DNA of 64,000 bases from Leptolyngbya sp. Heron Island J (GCF_000482245.1 NZ_AWNH01000117.1:62001-126000); one strand, 5' to 3'. Shown: positions 16,506 through 25,989, numbered from the stretch's first letter. Notes: generated from the letters alone by a model not told the origin. Numbers and translations are program-made.

Positions 16506-18260
16506 ATGTTATCCACCCTCGACGATTTAAAGCATCGCCTACAAACGGCCCTTGTAAGTGCCTTTGGCCCTGAGTTAGAGGGTACAGATCCAGTATTGGT
16601 GCCAACCAATAATCCTAAGTTTGGTGACTATCAGGCCAATGTGGCCATGTCACTAGCAAAGCAACTGAAGGATAAACCCCGTGCGATCGCAACCAAAATT
16701 GTCGAAAACCTAACCATTGACGACATCTGCGAAGCGCCTCAGATTGCCGGTCCCGGCTTTATCAATCTCAAGTTCAAAACCGACTATCTCCAGACCCAGC
16801 TCAAGGCTGTCTACGCAGACGATCGTCTGGGCGTTCCCACCGCTGCCCCCGCCCTCCGCACCATCGTTGATTTCTCTAGCCCCAACATTGCCAAAGAAAT
16901 GCATGTGGGCCATCTCCGCTCCACTATCATTGGCGAGTGCATCGCTCGCACATTAGAATTTCTCGGTCATGATGTGTTACGGCTAAATCACGTAGGCGAT
17001 TGGGGCACTCAGTTTGGCATGCTGATTACCCACCTGCGCGATGTCTGCCCTGAAGCCACAACTGAGGCATCATCAGTGGATATTGGTGATCTGGTGGAAT
17101 TCTACAAACAGGCTAAAAAACGATTTGACGAAGATGATGCGTTTAAGACCCAGTCTCGCGAAGCTGTCGTTGATTTACAGTCTGGGAAAGAAGATGCTAG
17201 ACGGGCCTGGCAGGTTCTCTGTGAACAGTCTCGCAAGGAGTTTCAAAAGATTTATGACCGTCTCGATATCACTATCCAAGAACGAGGAGAGTCTTTTTAC
17301 AATCCGCTGTTAGATAATGTGGTTACAGATCTCACATCGCTGGGATTGCTTGAAGAAGATCAGGGGGCGCAAGTTGTTTTCTTAGAAGGATTTACCAACA
17401 AAGATGGTAACCCCCAGCCCCTAATTGTGAGAAAGTCTGATGGTGGCTTTAATTACGCCACGACCGACCTTGCCGCTATCCGTCAACGCACCATTGATGA
17501 GAAGGCAGCCCGCATCATCTATATTACCGATGCTGGCCAGGCCAACCACTTTGCCCAGGTCTTCCAAGTCGCCAACCGTGCCAACTGGATACCAGAAGCG
17601 GTAGAGCTGGTCCACGTACCCTTCGGTCTGGTTAAAGGAGAAGATGGCAAAAAGCTAAAGACCCGTTCTGGTGAGACCGTTAAACTTAAGTCACTGCTAG
17701 ACGAAGCTGTAATTCGAGCAGAGAAGGATTTGAAACAACGGATCACGGATGAAAATCGTGATGAATCGGCAGACTTTATCCAAAACGTTTCCACGGCGGT
17801 TGGAATTGGCGCTGTTAAATATGCCGACCTGAGTCAAAATCGCACCAGTGACTACATTTTCAGTTTTGACAAAATGCTGGCGCTCCAGGGCAATACAGCC
17901 CCTTATATGCTCTACGCCTATGTACGAGTTCAAGGTATCAGTCGTAAAGGGGGCATCGACTTTAGCCAGCTGGGTGACGCTGCGATTCTGCTAGGGGATG
18001 AGGCGGAACTCAACCTAGCCAAGCATTTGCTTGAACTTGACACTGTAGTTGTAGAAGTGGCCCGAGATCTATTTCCCAACCGGCTATGTCAATACCTGTT
18101 TGAACTAAGTCAAAAGTTTAACCAGTTCTATGACCGCTGTTCAGTACTACAGGCGGATGAACCCCAGCGGACCTCTCGTTTAATGCTCTGTGATCTAACC
18201 GCTCGCACCCTGAAACTCGGTCTTTCACTTTTGGGAATTCCGGTCCTGGGGCGCATGTAA
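16506..18260 (+). CDS. argS: Arginyl-tRNA synthetase
   Basis: A 584-residue class I aminoacyl-tRNA synthetase charging tRNA-Arg. The N-terminal additional domain contains the usual [17 protein letters not shown]. The HIGH-like motif is HVGHLRST, preceded by [18 protein letters not shown]-equivalent region is [13 protein letters not shown], and the anticodon-binding helical domain begins near LLELDTVV and ends [10 protein letters not shown]. The open frame extends upstream to TTG 16431, but ATG 16506 gives the normal N-terminus and length. Confidence 0.95.
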   Translation: MLSTLDDLKHRLQTALVSAFGPELEGTDPVLVPTNNPKFGDYQANVAMSLAKQLKDKPRAIATKIVENLTIDDICEAPQIAGPGFINLKFKTDYLQTQLKAVYADDRLGVPTAAPALRTIVDFSSPNIAKEMHVGHLRSTIIGECIARTLEFLGHDVLRLNHVGDWGTQFGMLITHLRDVCPEATTEASSVDIGDLVEFYKQAKKRFDEDDAFKTQSREAVVDLQSGKEDARRAWQVLCEQSRKEFQKIYDRLDITIQERGESFYNPLLDNVVTDLTSLGLLEEDQGAQVVFLEGFTNKDGNPQPLIVRKSDGGFNYATTDLAAIRQRTIDEKAARIIYITDAGQANHFAQVFQVANRANWIPEAVELVHVPFGLVKGEDGKKLKTRSGETVKLKSLLDEAVIRAEKDLKQRITDENRDESADFIQNVSTAVGIGAVKYADLSQNRTSDYIFSFDKMLALQGNTAPYMLYAYVRVQGISRKGGIDFSQLGDAAILLGDEAELNLAKHLLELDTVVVEVARDLFPNRLCQYLFELSQKFNQFYDRCSVLQADEPQRTSRLMLCDLTARTLKLGLSLLGIPVLGRM

Positions 18261-18462
18261 GGCGTTTGTCATCACCTCATTGCTCAACATTATTACCGAC
18301 TATCTACTCTACGGACGACAGCTCACACCTACCGGAGTTGGCTGGCACAGCCCCTAAGCTGTGTTTATATATATCAAATCCCTGTATGGATACCTCCATT
18401 CTGAATGTAGAACAGTACCTTTTCGGATTTTTTCAGTTATGTTGAGCAAAATCATTAACTAA

Positions 18463-19158
18463 TTGAAAAACGAGCTATTTTCAAAGCTCCGCTCATATAT
18501 GCCAACTCTGAATACTTTGCGTAAACTACGCATGCGGCCTGTTATGGCCATTTGGAAGCGATCCTTAGCACGATTACTGGATTACTATGAAACAAATCGC
18601 GGTAGCTTAATTTCATTTTTTCCAAAGCTATTTCTCTTCTTCACTCTTTTGAACATGAGCTGCTACTGGCTCGCTCTGTTGACCGCTTATCCAGAAGAGG
18701 CCTTTGGCGATGAGCGCATACACTATTTTATGCTGCAATTTCCAGTTGGTATCCTGGGCGCACTGTTTGACAGCTTGTCATTTTTTATTACCGTTTGGAT
18801 TGCTAAGCGCGCGCTAAAAACAACATCATTAGCGAGCTACATCGCCCACCTCAGTGTGGATATAGTCATTGCGATCGTGGCTACTTGGTGGGTATTATTT
18901 GTCTTTTCATTTTCTGGCTGGTTGATTAGCTTTATACAACAGTCACCTGAATCTTTGACAAACCGTGCTGAGGTATATGAATCACGCGTTATTGCAGCAG
19001 TGAAAGATCCGGTCAATAAAGACAGTTTGAAAAACATTTATTTTGGTGTTGTGGTCGGTATTTCAGCCATGCTGCCAACGTTTACGCATCTTTTCTTATC
19101 AGTACGAGCTATAGGTATCTACTTACGGAAATACGCCCAGCGCTGGCGATTGGGATAG
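18463..19158 (+). CDS. Hypothetical multi-pass membrane protein
   Basis: A 231-residue protein with about four membrane helices (LISFFPKLFLFFTLLNMSCYW, VGILGALFDSLSFFITVWIA, VDIVIAIVATWWVLFVFSF, YFGVVVGISAMLPTFTHLFL). The N-terminus is basic and the C-terminus is short and basic. I do not recognise the family. The first codon is TTG with no ribosome-binding site; the ATG at 18499 is an alternative that removes 12 residues. It is convergent with the nrtD remnant. Confidence 0.6.
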   Translation: MKNELFSKLRSYMPTLNTLRKLRMRPVMAIWKRSLARLLDYYETNRGSLISFFPKLFLFFTLLNMSCYWLALLTAYPEEAFGDERIHYFMLQFPVGILGALFDSLSFFITVWIAKRALKTTSLASYIAHLSVDIVIAIVATWWVLFVFSFSGWLISFIQQSPESLTNRAEVYESRVIAAVKDPVNKDSLKNIYFGVVVGISAMLPTFTHLFLSVRAIGIYLRKYAQRWRLG

Positions 19159-19239
19159 AGGGCGATGGCATGCTCTCAAGTAGTCGCTGGTTTTTAGGCT
19201 GATCAGGCTGAAATCGGAGAGCAACCGCCCCCTAGAAAT

Positions 19240-19276
19240 AGGAAAAGCAGCAGGATGACGACGCCTACCTGCTGCT
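19240..19276 (-). terminator. Terminator downstream of the nrtD remnant
   Basis: On the minus strand AGCAGCAGG pairs with CCTGCTGCT over a 13-base loop and is followed by TTTTCC. It lies 38 bases beyond the stop of the remnant, so the locus still has a complete transcription unit. Confidence 0.6.
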
Positions 19277-19313
19277 TGGATGAGGAGAACAACTAGAAAT
19301 TTATTCGTCCGAT

Positions 19314-19721
19314 CTATTCGTCATGAACAAATCGGTTATACAGGAAGTCTAACCCTTGATTTCGTCGGGCATCGTAGAGCGGATCTGCCGTGATGCGATC
19401 GCGAGAGCGCTCAAACGGAAGTACACAGTTCTGCAACACAACCATGGGCTCAGGGCCAGTAATAGGTTGAGAGCGCAACGTCACAGAGCCCTCAGTGGGT
19501 GCATTAACCCCTGACACCATATTCAGTAAGGTCGACTGACCGCAGCTTGAGTAGCCAATCAAGCCAACAAACTTCCCTGCTTGAAGCGACAGATTAATAT
19601 TCTCCAGGGCCACATAGCAGCCCTGGTGGGTGGAATACACCTGACTGAGGTTCTCTAACTGTAGTAAACCATCCATCACAGGGGGATCAGAAAGAGTAGC
19701 TTGGGTAGAAAGTTGAGCCAT
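19314..19721 (-). pseudogene. nrtD: Internally deleted nitrate-type ABC transporter ATPase (NrtC/NrtD-like), 135 residues
   Basis: The first 100 residues match the start of the NrtD/NrtC ATPase: LLQLENLSQVYSTHQG, a Walker A site at 56-64, LLNMVSGVNAPTEGSVTL, and the Q-loop VVLQN with Gln97. Immediately afterwards the sequence jumps to the last 35 residues of the same protein (RSRDRI, LDFLYNRFVHDE). About 120-130 residues holding the ABC signature, Walker B, D-loop and switch His are missing, yet the frame is intact. Walker A reads GYSSCGQST, with Gln62 in place of the ATP-binding Lys. Hydrolysis is impossible on known ABC chemistry. An SD-like AGAGGTGA and a terminator remain. No nrtA, nrtB or nrtC lies beside it. 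Confidence 0.8.
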
Positions 19722-20162
19722 GATTGCTATTCACCTCTGAAGGAAGAAATCATTAGGAAAGGGGAGAAGTTTGGAGTCAGGTGCTTCTAGGAGACGCTTC
19801 TCCCCAAATGCTGAGCCATTACATCCTGGCTATAGTTTCTTTGTTTCGCATATAGATTTAAATCTATGAGACTTTATTTCTTTATATACTTAATTCTATA
19901 TGTAAAACTTCAAAAAAACTGACTTCTTTTCACAAAACACAAACAATTTGTTAAAACTCAGCTAAAAGCCTAGTTTATAGATCAAGAGCAAAGCTTTTAT
20001 TTTGATCATATAAAAACCAATTTATGCCAGCTGTCATTTTTGATGAACCCCTTGCAAGCTATAGGTTTCACCGATTTAAGGCTTAAAATTTTTGCCGCAC
20101 CTCTAAGCCATCATTAAGCATCATAAAAAAGTACAGACATCTATACTTATTCTTTGTGACGA
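19722..20162. other. AT-rich upstream region of the nrtD remnant
   Basis: No gene seen. It contains the perfect 16-base palindrome ATAGATTTAAATCTAT at 19852-19867, an operator-like element about 130 bases upstream of the remnant start. No clear GTA-N8-TAC NtcA site was found by eye. Confidence 0.5.
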
Positions 20163-20163
20163 C

Positions 20164-20200
20164 AAAAAAAGAGCAGCAATTCTTACGAACCACTGCTCTT
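20164..20200 (-). terminator. Terminator of the small LQLD protein gene
   Basis: On the minus strand AAGAGCAG pairs with CTGCTCTT and is followed by a run of T. It lies 71 bases after the stop of the small gene, supporting it as a real transcript. Confidence 0.75.
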
Positions 20201-20270
20201 CATGCAAGGAGTTTGCGATCGCTCCGCCAGCCATCGGGGAGTCTAGATCGTTGAAAGGACTAGCTGTTTT

Positions 20271-20504
20271 CTAATCTAACTGTAATAAGGCGGGAGACTC
20301 AGACGCATCCCGTGTTGGCAAAGCCTCTGAAACAGAGGTACTCGTAGCAAGATTGACATGAATAACTGTTAACAATAGGCCAAACCCAAACCCTAATAGA
20401 AACAGCCATCCGTGGGATGGCTCTAATACCCACAACAATTTACGATTTTGCCCATATACATGGACAATCCAGGGTTCTGTAACAGATTCCTCTAGTTTTC
20501 TCAT
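20271..20504 (-). CDS. Small one-TM protein with C-terminal LQLD (paralogue of the protein at 1955-2200)
   Basis: A 77-residue protein: N-terminal PWIVHVYGQNRKLLWVLEPSH, one membrane helix (WLFLLGFGFGLLLTVIHV), then a Ser/Ala-rich tail ending LLQLD. The frame opens at TTG 20522, but the ATG at 20504 has GGAG eight bases upstream and is the start. The pattern W-x-V-x-V-Y-x2-N-x2-L-x3-L-x2-S-H, then a helix, then LQLD, is shared with the protein at 1955-2200. It has its own terminator and is divergent from flv3 across 531 bases. Function unknown. Confidence 0.7.
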   Translation of the reverse strand: MRKLEESVTEPWIVHVYGQNRKLLWVLEPSHGWLFLLGFGFGLLLTVIHVNLATSTSVSEALPTRDASESPALLQLD

Positions 20505-21035
20505 GACTCGTTCTCCAAACAACTAATGTGATGGCATCAACCTGAATTACGAAAAAAGCTCTTACGAAACAAGCAGGACTGACCCAGCAATCCCTTACCA
20601 GTAGGGCGTAAAAACAGGCGGCGATATTCAGTTAAATAATTCAGTGATTTGAGGGTGGGTAAGGCAACAACAAAAGTGTTTTGTTGTCGATTGAACTTAC
20701 TGTATAACCTCCTAGAAGCGACTACCCCATGTCAAATATTCATACATAAACTTTTTGATAAGCAGTCGCTATCATTCAAATATCTATCTAATATCGGTTA
20801 GCTTTTCAGAGGTCAAAAACCCAAATAAATCAACCAATTCAGAGATTTTAGAGAGCTACCAGTCTCTTAATTAGTGTAAATTGAGCCTCTTCTATATATT
20901 TAATCAACAAATCTAATAGCTCATCTTAAATAAGTCAGACTTATTAAAAAGTTTGGGCATTAGCATTTTACAAACCCAGATTGAGGAGCAAGGATGGGGA
21001 TAAGAAATTGAGTTACGCCAGGATAGATCATCTCT
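20505..21035. other. Long 5-prime region between the LQLD gene and flv3
   Basis: Gene-free and AT-rich, especially 20700-20960. It should hold both divergent promoters. No strong hairpin terminator or recognisable regulator site was seen. AGGAGCAAGGATGGGG occurs about 45 bases before the flv3 start. Confidence 0.45.
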
Positions 21036-22769
21036 ATGGTTACTCTCATTGATTCACATCAAACAATCGCTACATCTACAAGGTTGACATTGCAAACCGA
21101 AGAGATTGCCCAGGGGACGATGGCAATTCGCTGTCTTGACTGGGACAGAGATAGATTTGACATTGAATTCGAATTGCAAAACGGTACCACCTACAATTCA
21201 TTTCTCATTTGTGGCGACCAGGTTGCGCTGGTGGATACGTCTCATCTGAAGTTTGAGGCTCTTTATCTTAAATGCCTAAATCAATTAACTGCAGGCAAAA
21301 CTATCGATTATTTGATAGTTAACCACACTGAACCTGACCACAGCGGCTTAATTGGGCATTTATTAGAGATCTCACCTGAGATCAAAATTATTGGGTCCAA
21401 AGTAGCGATCCAGTTTTTGCAAAATCAGATTCATCGTCCATTTGCATACCAAATGGTTAAAAGTGGCGATTGTCTAGATTTGGGGCAGGGACACTTATTA
21501 CAATTTCTCTCAGCCCCTAACTTGCACTGGCCCGACACCATCTTGACCTATGACAGTGGCCCCCAAATACTTTACACCTGTGATGTCTTTGGCATGCATT
21601 ACTGTGATGACTCTCTATATGATGAGATGCCACAGCTGTTAGAGGCCGATTTTCAATATTATTATGACTGTTTGATGAGGCCCAATGCTCGGTCTGTCCT
21701 GGGAGCGCTAAAACGTATAGACAAGCTGACCATTGACCTGGTGGCAACGGGACATGGTCCGCTTTTGTTACACCAGCACCAGGAATGGATTGAGCGCTAT
21801 CGTACCTGGAGTGAGGCGCAGTCAAAGGCGGCTCCTTATGTGGCTATCTTCTATGCAGATGACTATGGTAGTAGCGATCGCATCGCTCGCGCCATTGCCC
21901 AGGGTCTACATAAAACCGGCACAGCGGTGGAACTTATTGACTTGGGTGAGGCCGATCCTCACGATGTCAGAGAGCTGGCAGATGCAGCCGCTGCTTTAGT
22001 CATTGGGATGCCTCCTCAAACAGAACACAATATCCTGCTGCCAACTCTCAATACGATTTTGGCAGCAACCCACAACAAACAGGCAGTTGGACTATTTGAA
22101 ACTGGCGGTGGTCAAGATGAGCCTATTTTTCCCTTACGTAATCGCTTTGCCGAACTTGGATTAACAGAAGCCTTTCCGCCAATATTGATCAAAACGGCTC
22201 CATCGGCAGTCATAGATCAACAATGTGAAGAAGCCGGTACGGATCTGGGTCAATGGTTAGAGAAAAATCGCCGACAACGTCGGGACAAGCCTCTAGATTC
22301 TAGTTTGGATCAGGCCCTGGGGCGAATCAGTAGCGGTTTATATATCCTCACGGCTCGTAAAGGAGAAGCAACCAGCGCCATGTTAGCCTCGTGGGTAATC
22401 CAAACCAGTTTTCAGCCCCTGGGATTGGCCGTTGCCATCGCCAAAGATCGCGCGATTGAATCTCTCTTACATGGAGAAGACTGCTTTGTCCTCAACATAT
22501 TAGAGGAAGGCAACTATCAGCCACTGATGAAACATTTTCTCAAGCGTTTTCCTCCCGGTGCCGATCGGTTTGCAGGCATTACAACCTATGACGCCAATAA
22601 TGGCTCCCCCATCCTGGCTGATGCTTTAGCCTACCTGGAATGTCGCGTGCTCACGCGGCTCGATGCTGGCGATCATTGGATCATCAACTGCTCCACCAAT
22701 GTTGGGCGAGTCGCTCATCCAGATGGTGTGACCGCCGTTCATCATCGTAAAGCTGGCAATCATTATTAG
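21036..22769 (+). CDS. flv3: Flavodiiron protein, Flv3 type
   Basis: A 577-residue three-domain protein that reduces oxygen to water with photosynthetic electrons, protecting photosystem I under fluctuating light. Domains are a beta-lactamase-like diiron domain (about 30-265), a flavodoxin domain (270-415) and a C-terminal NAD(P)H:flavin reductase-like domain (435-577) specific to phototrophs. The diiron ligands are complete: His97, Glu99, Asp101 and His102 in NHTEPDHSG, His164 in NLHWPD, Asp183 in CDVFG and His240 in GHGP. Complete ligands place it with Flv3/Flv4; close wording to Flv3 (LDWDRDRFDIEF, FGMHYCDDSL) favours Flv3. The partner flv1 follows 234 bases downstream. Confidence 0.9.
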   Translation: MVTLIDSHQTIATSTRLTLQTEEIAQGTMAIRCLDWDRDRFDIEFELQNGTTYNSFLICGDQVALVDTSHLKFEALYLKCLNQLTAGKTIDYLIVNHTEPDHSGLIGHLLEISPEIKIIGSKVAIQFLQNQIHRPFAYQMVKSGDCLDLGQGHLLQFLSAPNLHWPDTILTYDSGPQILYTCDVFGMHYCDDSLYDEMPQLLEADFQYYYDCLMRPNARSVLGALKRIDKLTIDLVATGHGPLLLHQHQEWIERYRTWSEAQSKAAPYVAIFYADDYGSSDRIARAIAQGLHKTGTAVELIDLGEADPHDVRELADAAAALVIGMPPQTEHNILLPTLNTILAATHNKQAVGLFETGGGQDEPIFPLRNRFAELGLTEAFPPILIKTAPSAVIDQQCEEAGTDLGQWLEKNRRQRRDKPLDSSLDQALGRISSGLYILTARKGEATSAMLASWVIQTSFQPLGLAVAIAKDRAIESLLHGEDCFVLNILEEGNYQPLMKHFLKRFPPGADRFAGITTYDANNGSPILADALAYLECRVLTRLDAGDHWIINCSTNVGRVAHPDGVTAVHHRKAGNHY

Positions 22770-22860
22770 CCATTGCTGATTTAGAGGATGCACCGATCTA
22801 GCAGCAATACCACTCATCTGCATCTTGTAGATGAAATCATCCCGAGGATCAACAACGCCC
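22769..22860 (+). repeat. Interspersed 92-bp element, copy A
   Basis: Begins GCCATTGCTGATTTAGAGGATG and ends GATCAACAACGCCC; the ends are imperfect inverted repeats. It is gap-free alignable to copies B, D and E. The flv3 stop codon lies within its first base. Confidence 0.7.
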
Positions 22861-22870
22861 ATTATTAATT

Positions 22871-22959
22871 AGGTCTGACTGATGCTCGGCACGAGTTCTC
22901 TGTAGAGTCTGGGCTCATTGCATTTATTTCAGAGCGGTTCATTCGCTCAATCAGTACGC
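22871..22959 (-). repeat. Interspersed 92-bp element, degenerate copy F
   Basis: Reads like copy E with many changes: CTGATGCTCGG near the left end, and GAGCGGTTCATTCGCTCAATCAG near the right end. It is in opposite orientation to copy A, separated from it by ten bases. The match is weak. Confidence 0.35.
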
Positions 22960-23003
22960 ATTCACTGTTTAGCAGTAAAGACCTTAGACAGAAAGCAGAA
23001 ATC

Positions 23004-24764
23004 ATGACTCACACAACCTCCACTCCTAAAATTTCTCAACCCACACTGTTATCTACCAAAATGCGTTCCAGGGACGTACAAGTTGCCGACATTGGGCTAG
23101 ATTCTCGTGTTTTGCGTTCACGTACCTGGGAACGCTTAAAGTTCGAGGTTGAGTATGGTCGGCGGCGAGGCACCACCGCTAACTCTTATATTATTCATGG
23201 CGATCGCACTGCCATTATTGATCCGCCAGGAGAATCGTTTACCCACATTTACTTGGACACATTACGCCAGCATGTGCAACTCAGTAAGGTGGATTACATC
23301 ATTACCAGTCATGTCAACTCAAACCGTATTGCCACACTTAAGGCTTTGCACCTGTTGGCTCCCCAAGCAACAATCGTCTGCTCCCATTCAGCCGCCAATA
23401 GTATTCGGAGCACCAAAATTAACTGGACAGTGTTGCCCGTACGTACAGGTGAGAGCTTAGATTTAGGCCAGGGACACCAACTGCAATTTGTCACTGTGCC
23501 CACACCCCGTTGGCCAGATGGCTTATGCACCTACGACCAGGCCAGTCAGATTCTTTATAGCGACAAACTGTTTGGCGCACATTTTTGCAGCGACAATCTG
23601 TGGGATACCCACTGGCGAGAACTAGATGACGATCGACGGTACTATTTTGACTGTCTTCACGCCCCCCAGGCCCAACAGATCGCCACCGCTCTGGACAAAT
23701 TTGAAGCGTTTTCTTGCAAAATTATCGCCCCTGGCCATGGTCCGTTGGTCCGCTACAGCCTCAGCCGATTTCATCAGGATTATCGCCAGTGGTGTCAGGA
23801 ACAAACCCATCGTCAGCTGCGGGTGGCAGTCCTCTATGCATCGGCCTATGGCAACACGGCCACTGTAGCCAATGCCATCGTTCAAGGGCTGACAACCAAT
23901 GAAATTGCAGTTGAATTAATCAATTGTGAAAAAATATCAGCCGAAGCGATGACCCAGATTGTTAGCCAGTGTGATGGCTTCATCATCGGCTCTCCCACCT
24001 TGGGAGGTCATGCTCCAGTACAAATTCAAACAGCGCTCGGCACCATCTTGGCCAATGTTCCTAAAACAAAATTAGCGGGAGTGTTTGGCTCCTATGGTTG
24101 GAGTGGCGAGGCGATTGATTTACTGCAGCACAAGCTGCGTGATGCTGGCTATCGGTTTGGCTTTCCACCAATTCGAGTTCGATTTAGTCCCGATGCACCT
24201 ACCTTAAATAATTGCAGAACTGCCGCCTATCAATTTGCCCAACAGTTACGCAAACATTCACGGCAACAGGTACCTCGTCAGGCCGTCAGTGATGTCGAGG
24301 CCAACCGTACCGCCCAGGCGATGGGTCGCATTATTGGGGCACTGTGTGTGGTGACCTTTGAGCACCATGGCACTAATCGAGCAATTCTGACTACCTGGGT
24401 GTCTCAGGCTAGCTTCACACCACCGGGCATTATGATGGCGTTGCCGCTGAGGGATGATGCGATCTCAAATCTTCAGCCCCACAGCCCCTTGATTCTGAAT
24501 ATCCTCAAAGAAGGTCGTAGTATACGCCGTCAGTTCTCTTGCCAGGCATCCTATCCAACTCTGCAAAAAGATATCAATATAGATCATTTAGATAACGCTG
24601 GCATCGTCTTAACGGACGCATTAGCTTATCTAGAATGCACCCTAACAACCCGATCAATCGTGGGTGATCATCTGTTAATCTACGCGGCTGTAAACATCGG
24701 GACCCTGTTAGAAAATGACGGCCTCACCGCCGTACAACATCGCAAAACAGGTAGCCAATATTAA
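23004..24764 (+). CDS. flv1: Flavodiiron protein, Flv1 type, with non-canonical diiron site
   Basis: A 586-residue protein with the same three domains as Flv3 and the probable hetero-oligomer partner in oxygen photoreduction. The metal-site residues are replaced: HVNSNR (His103, Asn105, Asn107, Arg108) instead of H-x-E-x-D-H, PRWPD instead of a His, and SDKLFG with Lys where Flv3 has Asp. This substitution pattern is the known signature of Flv1/Flv2. The wording RSRTWERLKFEVEY, IDPPGESFT and CTYDQASQILYSDKLFGAHFC fits Flv1. The flavin reductase domain ends LTAVQHRKTGSQY, nearly the same as the Flv3 end. A perfect terminator follows. Confidence 0.9.
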   Translation: MTHTTSTPKISQPTLLSTKMRSRDVQVADIGLDSRVLRSRTWERLKFEVEYGRRRGTTANSYIIHGDRTAIIDPPGESFTHIYLDTLRQHVQLSKVDYIITSHVNSNRIATLKALHLLAPQATIVCSHSAANSIRSTKINWTVLPVRTGESLDLGQGHQLQFVTVPTPRWPDGLCTYDQASQILYSDKLFGAHFCSDNLWDTHWRELDDDRRYYFDCLHAPQAQQIATALDKFEAFSCKIIAPGHGPLVRYSLSRFHQDYRQWCQEQTHRQLRVAVLYASAYGNTATVANAIVQGLTTNEIAVELINCEKISAEAMTQIVSQCDGFIIGSPTLGGHAPVQIQTALGTILANVPKTKLAGVFGSYGWSGEAIDLLQHKLRDAGYRFGFPPIRVRFSPDAPTLNNCRTAAYQFAQQLRKHSRQQVPRQAVSDVEANRTAQAMGRIIGALCVVTFEHHGTNRAILTTWVSQASFTPPGIMMALPLRDDAISNLQPHSPLILNILKEGRSIRRQFSCQASYPTLQKDINIDHLDNAGIVLTDALAYLECTLTTRSIVGDHLLIYAAVNIGTLLENDGLTAVQHRKTGSQY

Positions 24765-24792
24765 GCACGCTAGCAATTGACTGCGCCAAAAC

Positions 24793-24838
24793 AGCCCTAT
24801 TGCTGCTCTCTCAGGAGCCATCAGCAATAGGGCTTTCA
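24793..24838 (+). terminator. Strong intrinsic terminator after flv1
   Basis: AGCCCTATTGCTG (24793-24805) and CAGCAATAGGGCT (24822-24834) pair perfectly over 13 bases with a 16-base loop, followed by TTCATT. It ends the flv3-flv1 unit. Confidence 0.85.
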
Positions 24839-25267
24839 TTCTATGTATGATTATTCTATCTTCAACGGATATTGAAACACCTATTCAGAAAGCTGCTCCT
24901 AAAACAGCCGAGATGGCTCTAAGGGATCAGGATTTTATCAGAGCCAAAAATGGTGTCTGCAGAGGCGTTTCATAGAACACCTGTACGGCAAAAGATAGGA
25001 CCTGATTGAATCCGCATTCTTAAGCGCAAAAACCCTCATAGATTCGAAAACAGGACGCACTTTGATGGGTTGCAAAGCACAGGTTAGCAATGTTTTCAAC
25101 AAAATGCATCGAGTGCATTTAATTTTTATTCTGTAAAAGAAAGCCTGAAATGTCAAATTGTCATCGAAAAAGCTATTGATAAGCTGCATCTATCGAATGA
25201 ACAGAATGAAGAATAATACTTAAAGTCGCCAGGAAACAGCCTTTATGGCATCATATTTGTCAGTTTT
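24839..25267. other. Gene-free stretch between flv1 and a small secreted protein
   Basis: A minus-strand frame at 24938-25189 is Leu/Arg/Cys-rich, lacks a ribosome-binding site and resembles no family, so it is not called. The remainder is AT-rich without strong structure until repeat copy B. Confidence 0.45.
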
Positions 25268-25360
25268 GCCGTTCCTGATTTAGAGGATGAATCAATCTGC
25301 TAGAAACACCCTAGATCATCATCTTGCAGATGAACTCATAGTTCGGAGCAGCAATATCTC
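25268..25360 (+). repeat. Interspersed 92-bp element, copy B
   Basis: Begins GCCGTTCCTGATTTAGAGGATG and ends TTCGGAGCAGCAATATCT. It is in the same orientation as copy A and lies directly upstream of the promoter region of the secreted protein at 25424. Confidence 0.7.
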
Positions 25361-25423
25361 TGTTTTATCCTTGACTCAATTGACCCCATAGAGAGAACCG
25401 TATACTCAGGAGATTTATTAAAG

Positions 25424-25855
25424 ATGAACCGTACTACATCACTCTTCAGCGTGATCCTAACTGCAGCTATGGGCACTACCATGGCTGCTGCCTCCCAGGC
25501 GACAGCCATGGAAAAACAAAATTCAGTCCCTGACAACGCTTGCATTGCAACGACCCCAGCCGAACAAATAGCACTCAATGCGGCTAAAAATGAAGCCCGG
25601 CAAATGGCAGAGGCTACTAATGGCGGGTTAAATGTTTATCGGGCCGAACCTGCTATGCATGGTGCGTCTGTTCAATCGCCCTGTGAAATGTTGGAGGCAG
25701 AGACATGGCGCTTTACAATCCGTGGGGGAGAGCCAACAGCGGTTGTTCTATCCGAGGAATATACCACTTTGAGTATTGTCACAGTGGAAGAGAGCGGTCG
25801 CGATCGCAGCGTCACTCTAGAGTACAATGGCCCCATTGACGAATACAATCAATAG
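25424..25855 (+). CDS. Small secreted protein of unknown function
   Basis: A 143-residue protein. Residues 1-29 form a signal peptide (MNRTTSLFSVILTAAMG, ending QATAM). The mature part has two Cys (NACIAT, SPCEML), which could form a disulfide, and beta-rich segments AETWRFTIRGGEPTAVVLS and VTLEYNGPIDEY. AGGAGA lies about ten bases before the ATG. The repeat copy B sits just upstream. No family recognised. Confidence 0.65.
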   Translation: MNRTTSLFSVILTAAMGTTMAAASQATAMEKQNSVPDNACIATTPAEQIALNAAKNEARQMAEATNGGLNVYRAEPAMHGASVQSPCEMLEAETWRFTIRGGEPTAVVLSEEYTTLSIVTVEESGRDRSVTLEYNGPIDEYNQ

Positions 25856-25989
25856 CTTTAACTCCAACGGTAGTGATAGTTGCCTGTTTCAGCAATCACA
25901 TCACTACCGCTGAATAAAGTCATAGTACGTCTTAATCTGAACCTGCAATCTTGATAGATAGCCGTCTCTACAGCAAAAAGTTATCTACA

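Noticed and set aside
19722-20270. NtcA site upstream of the nitrate ATPase stub
   Set aside because: No GTA-N8-TAC with a properly spaced -10 was found; the nearest candidate ends in TAT and points the wrong way.
24938-25189. Minus-strand frame of 83 codons
   Set aside because: Composition skewed to Leu, Arg and Cys, no ribosome-binding site, no family; likely chance.
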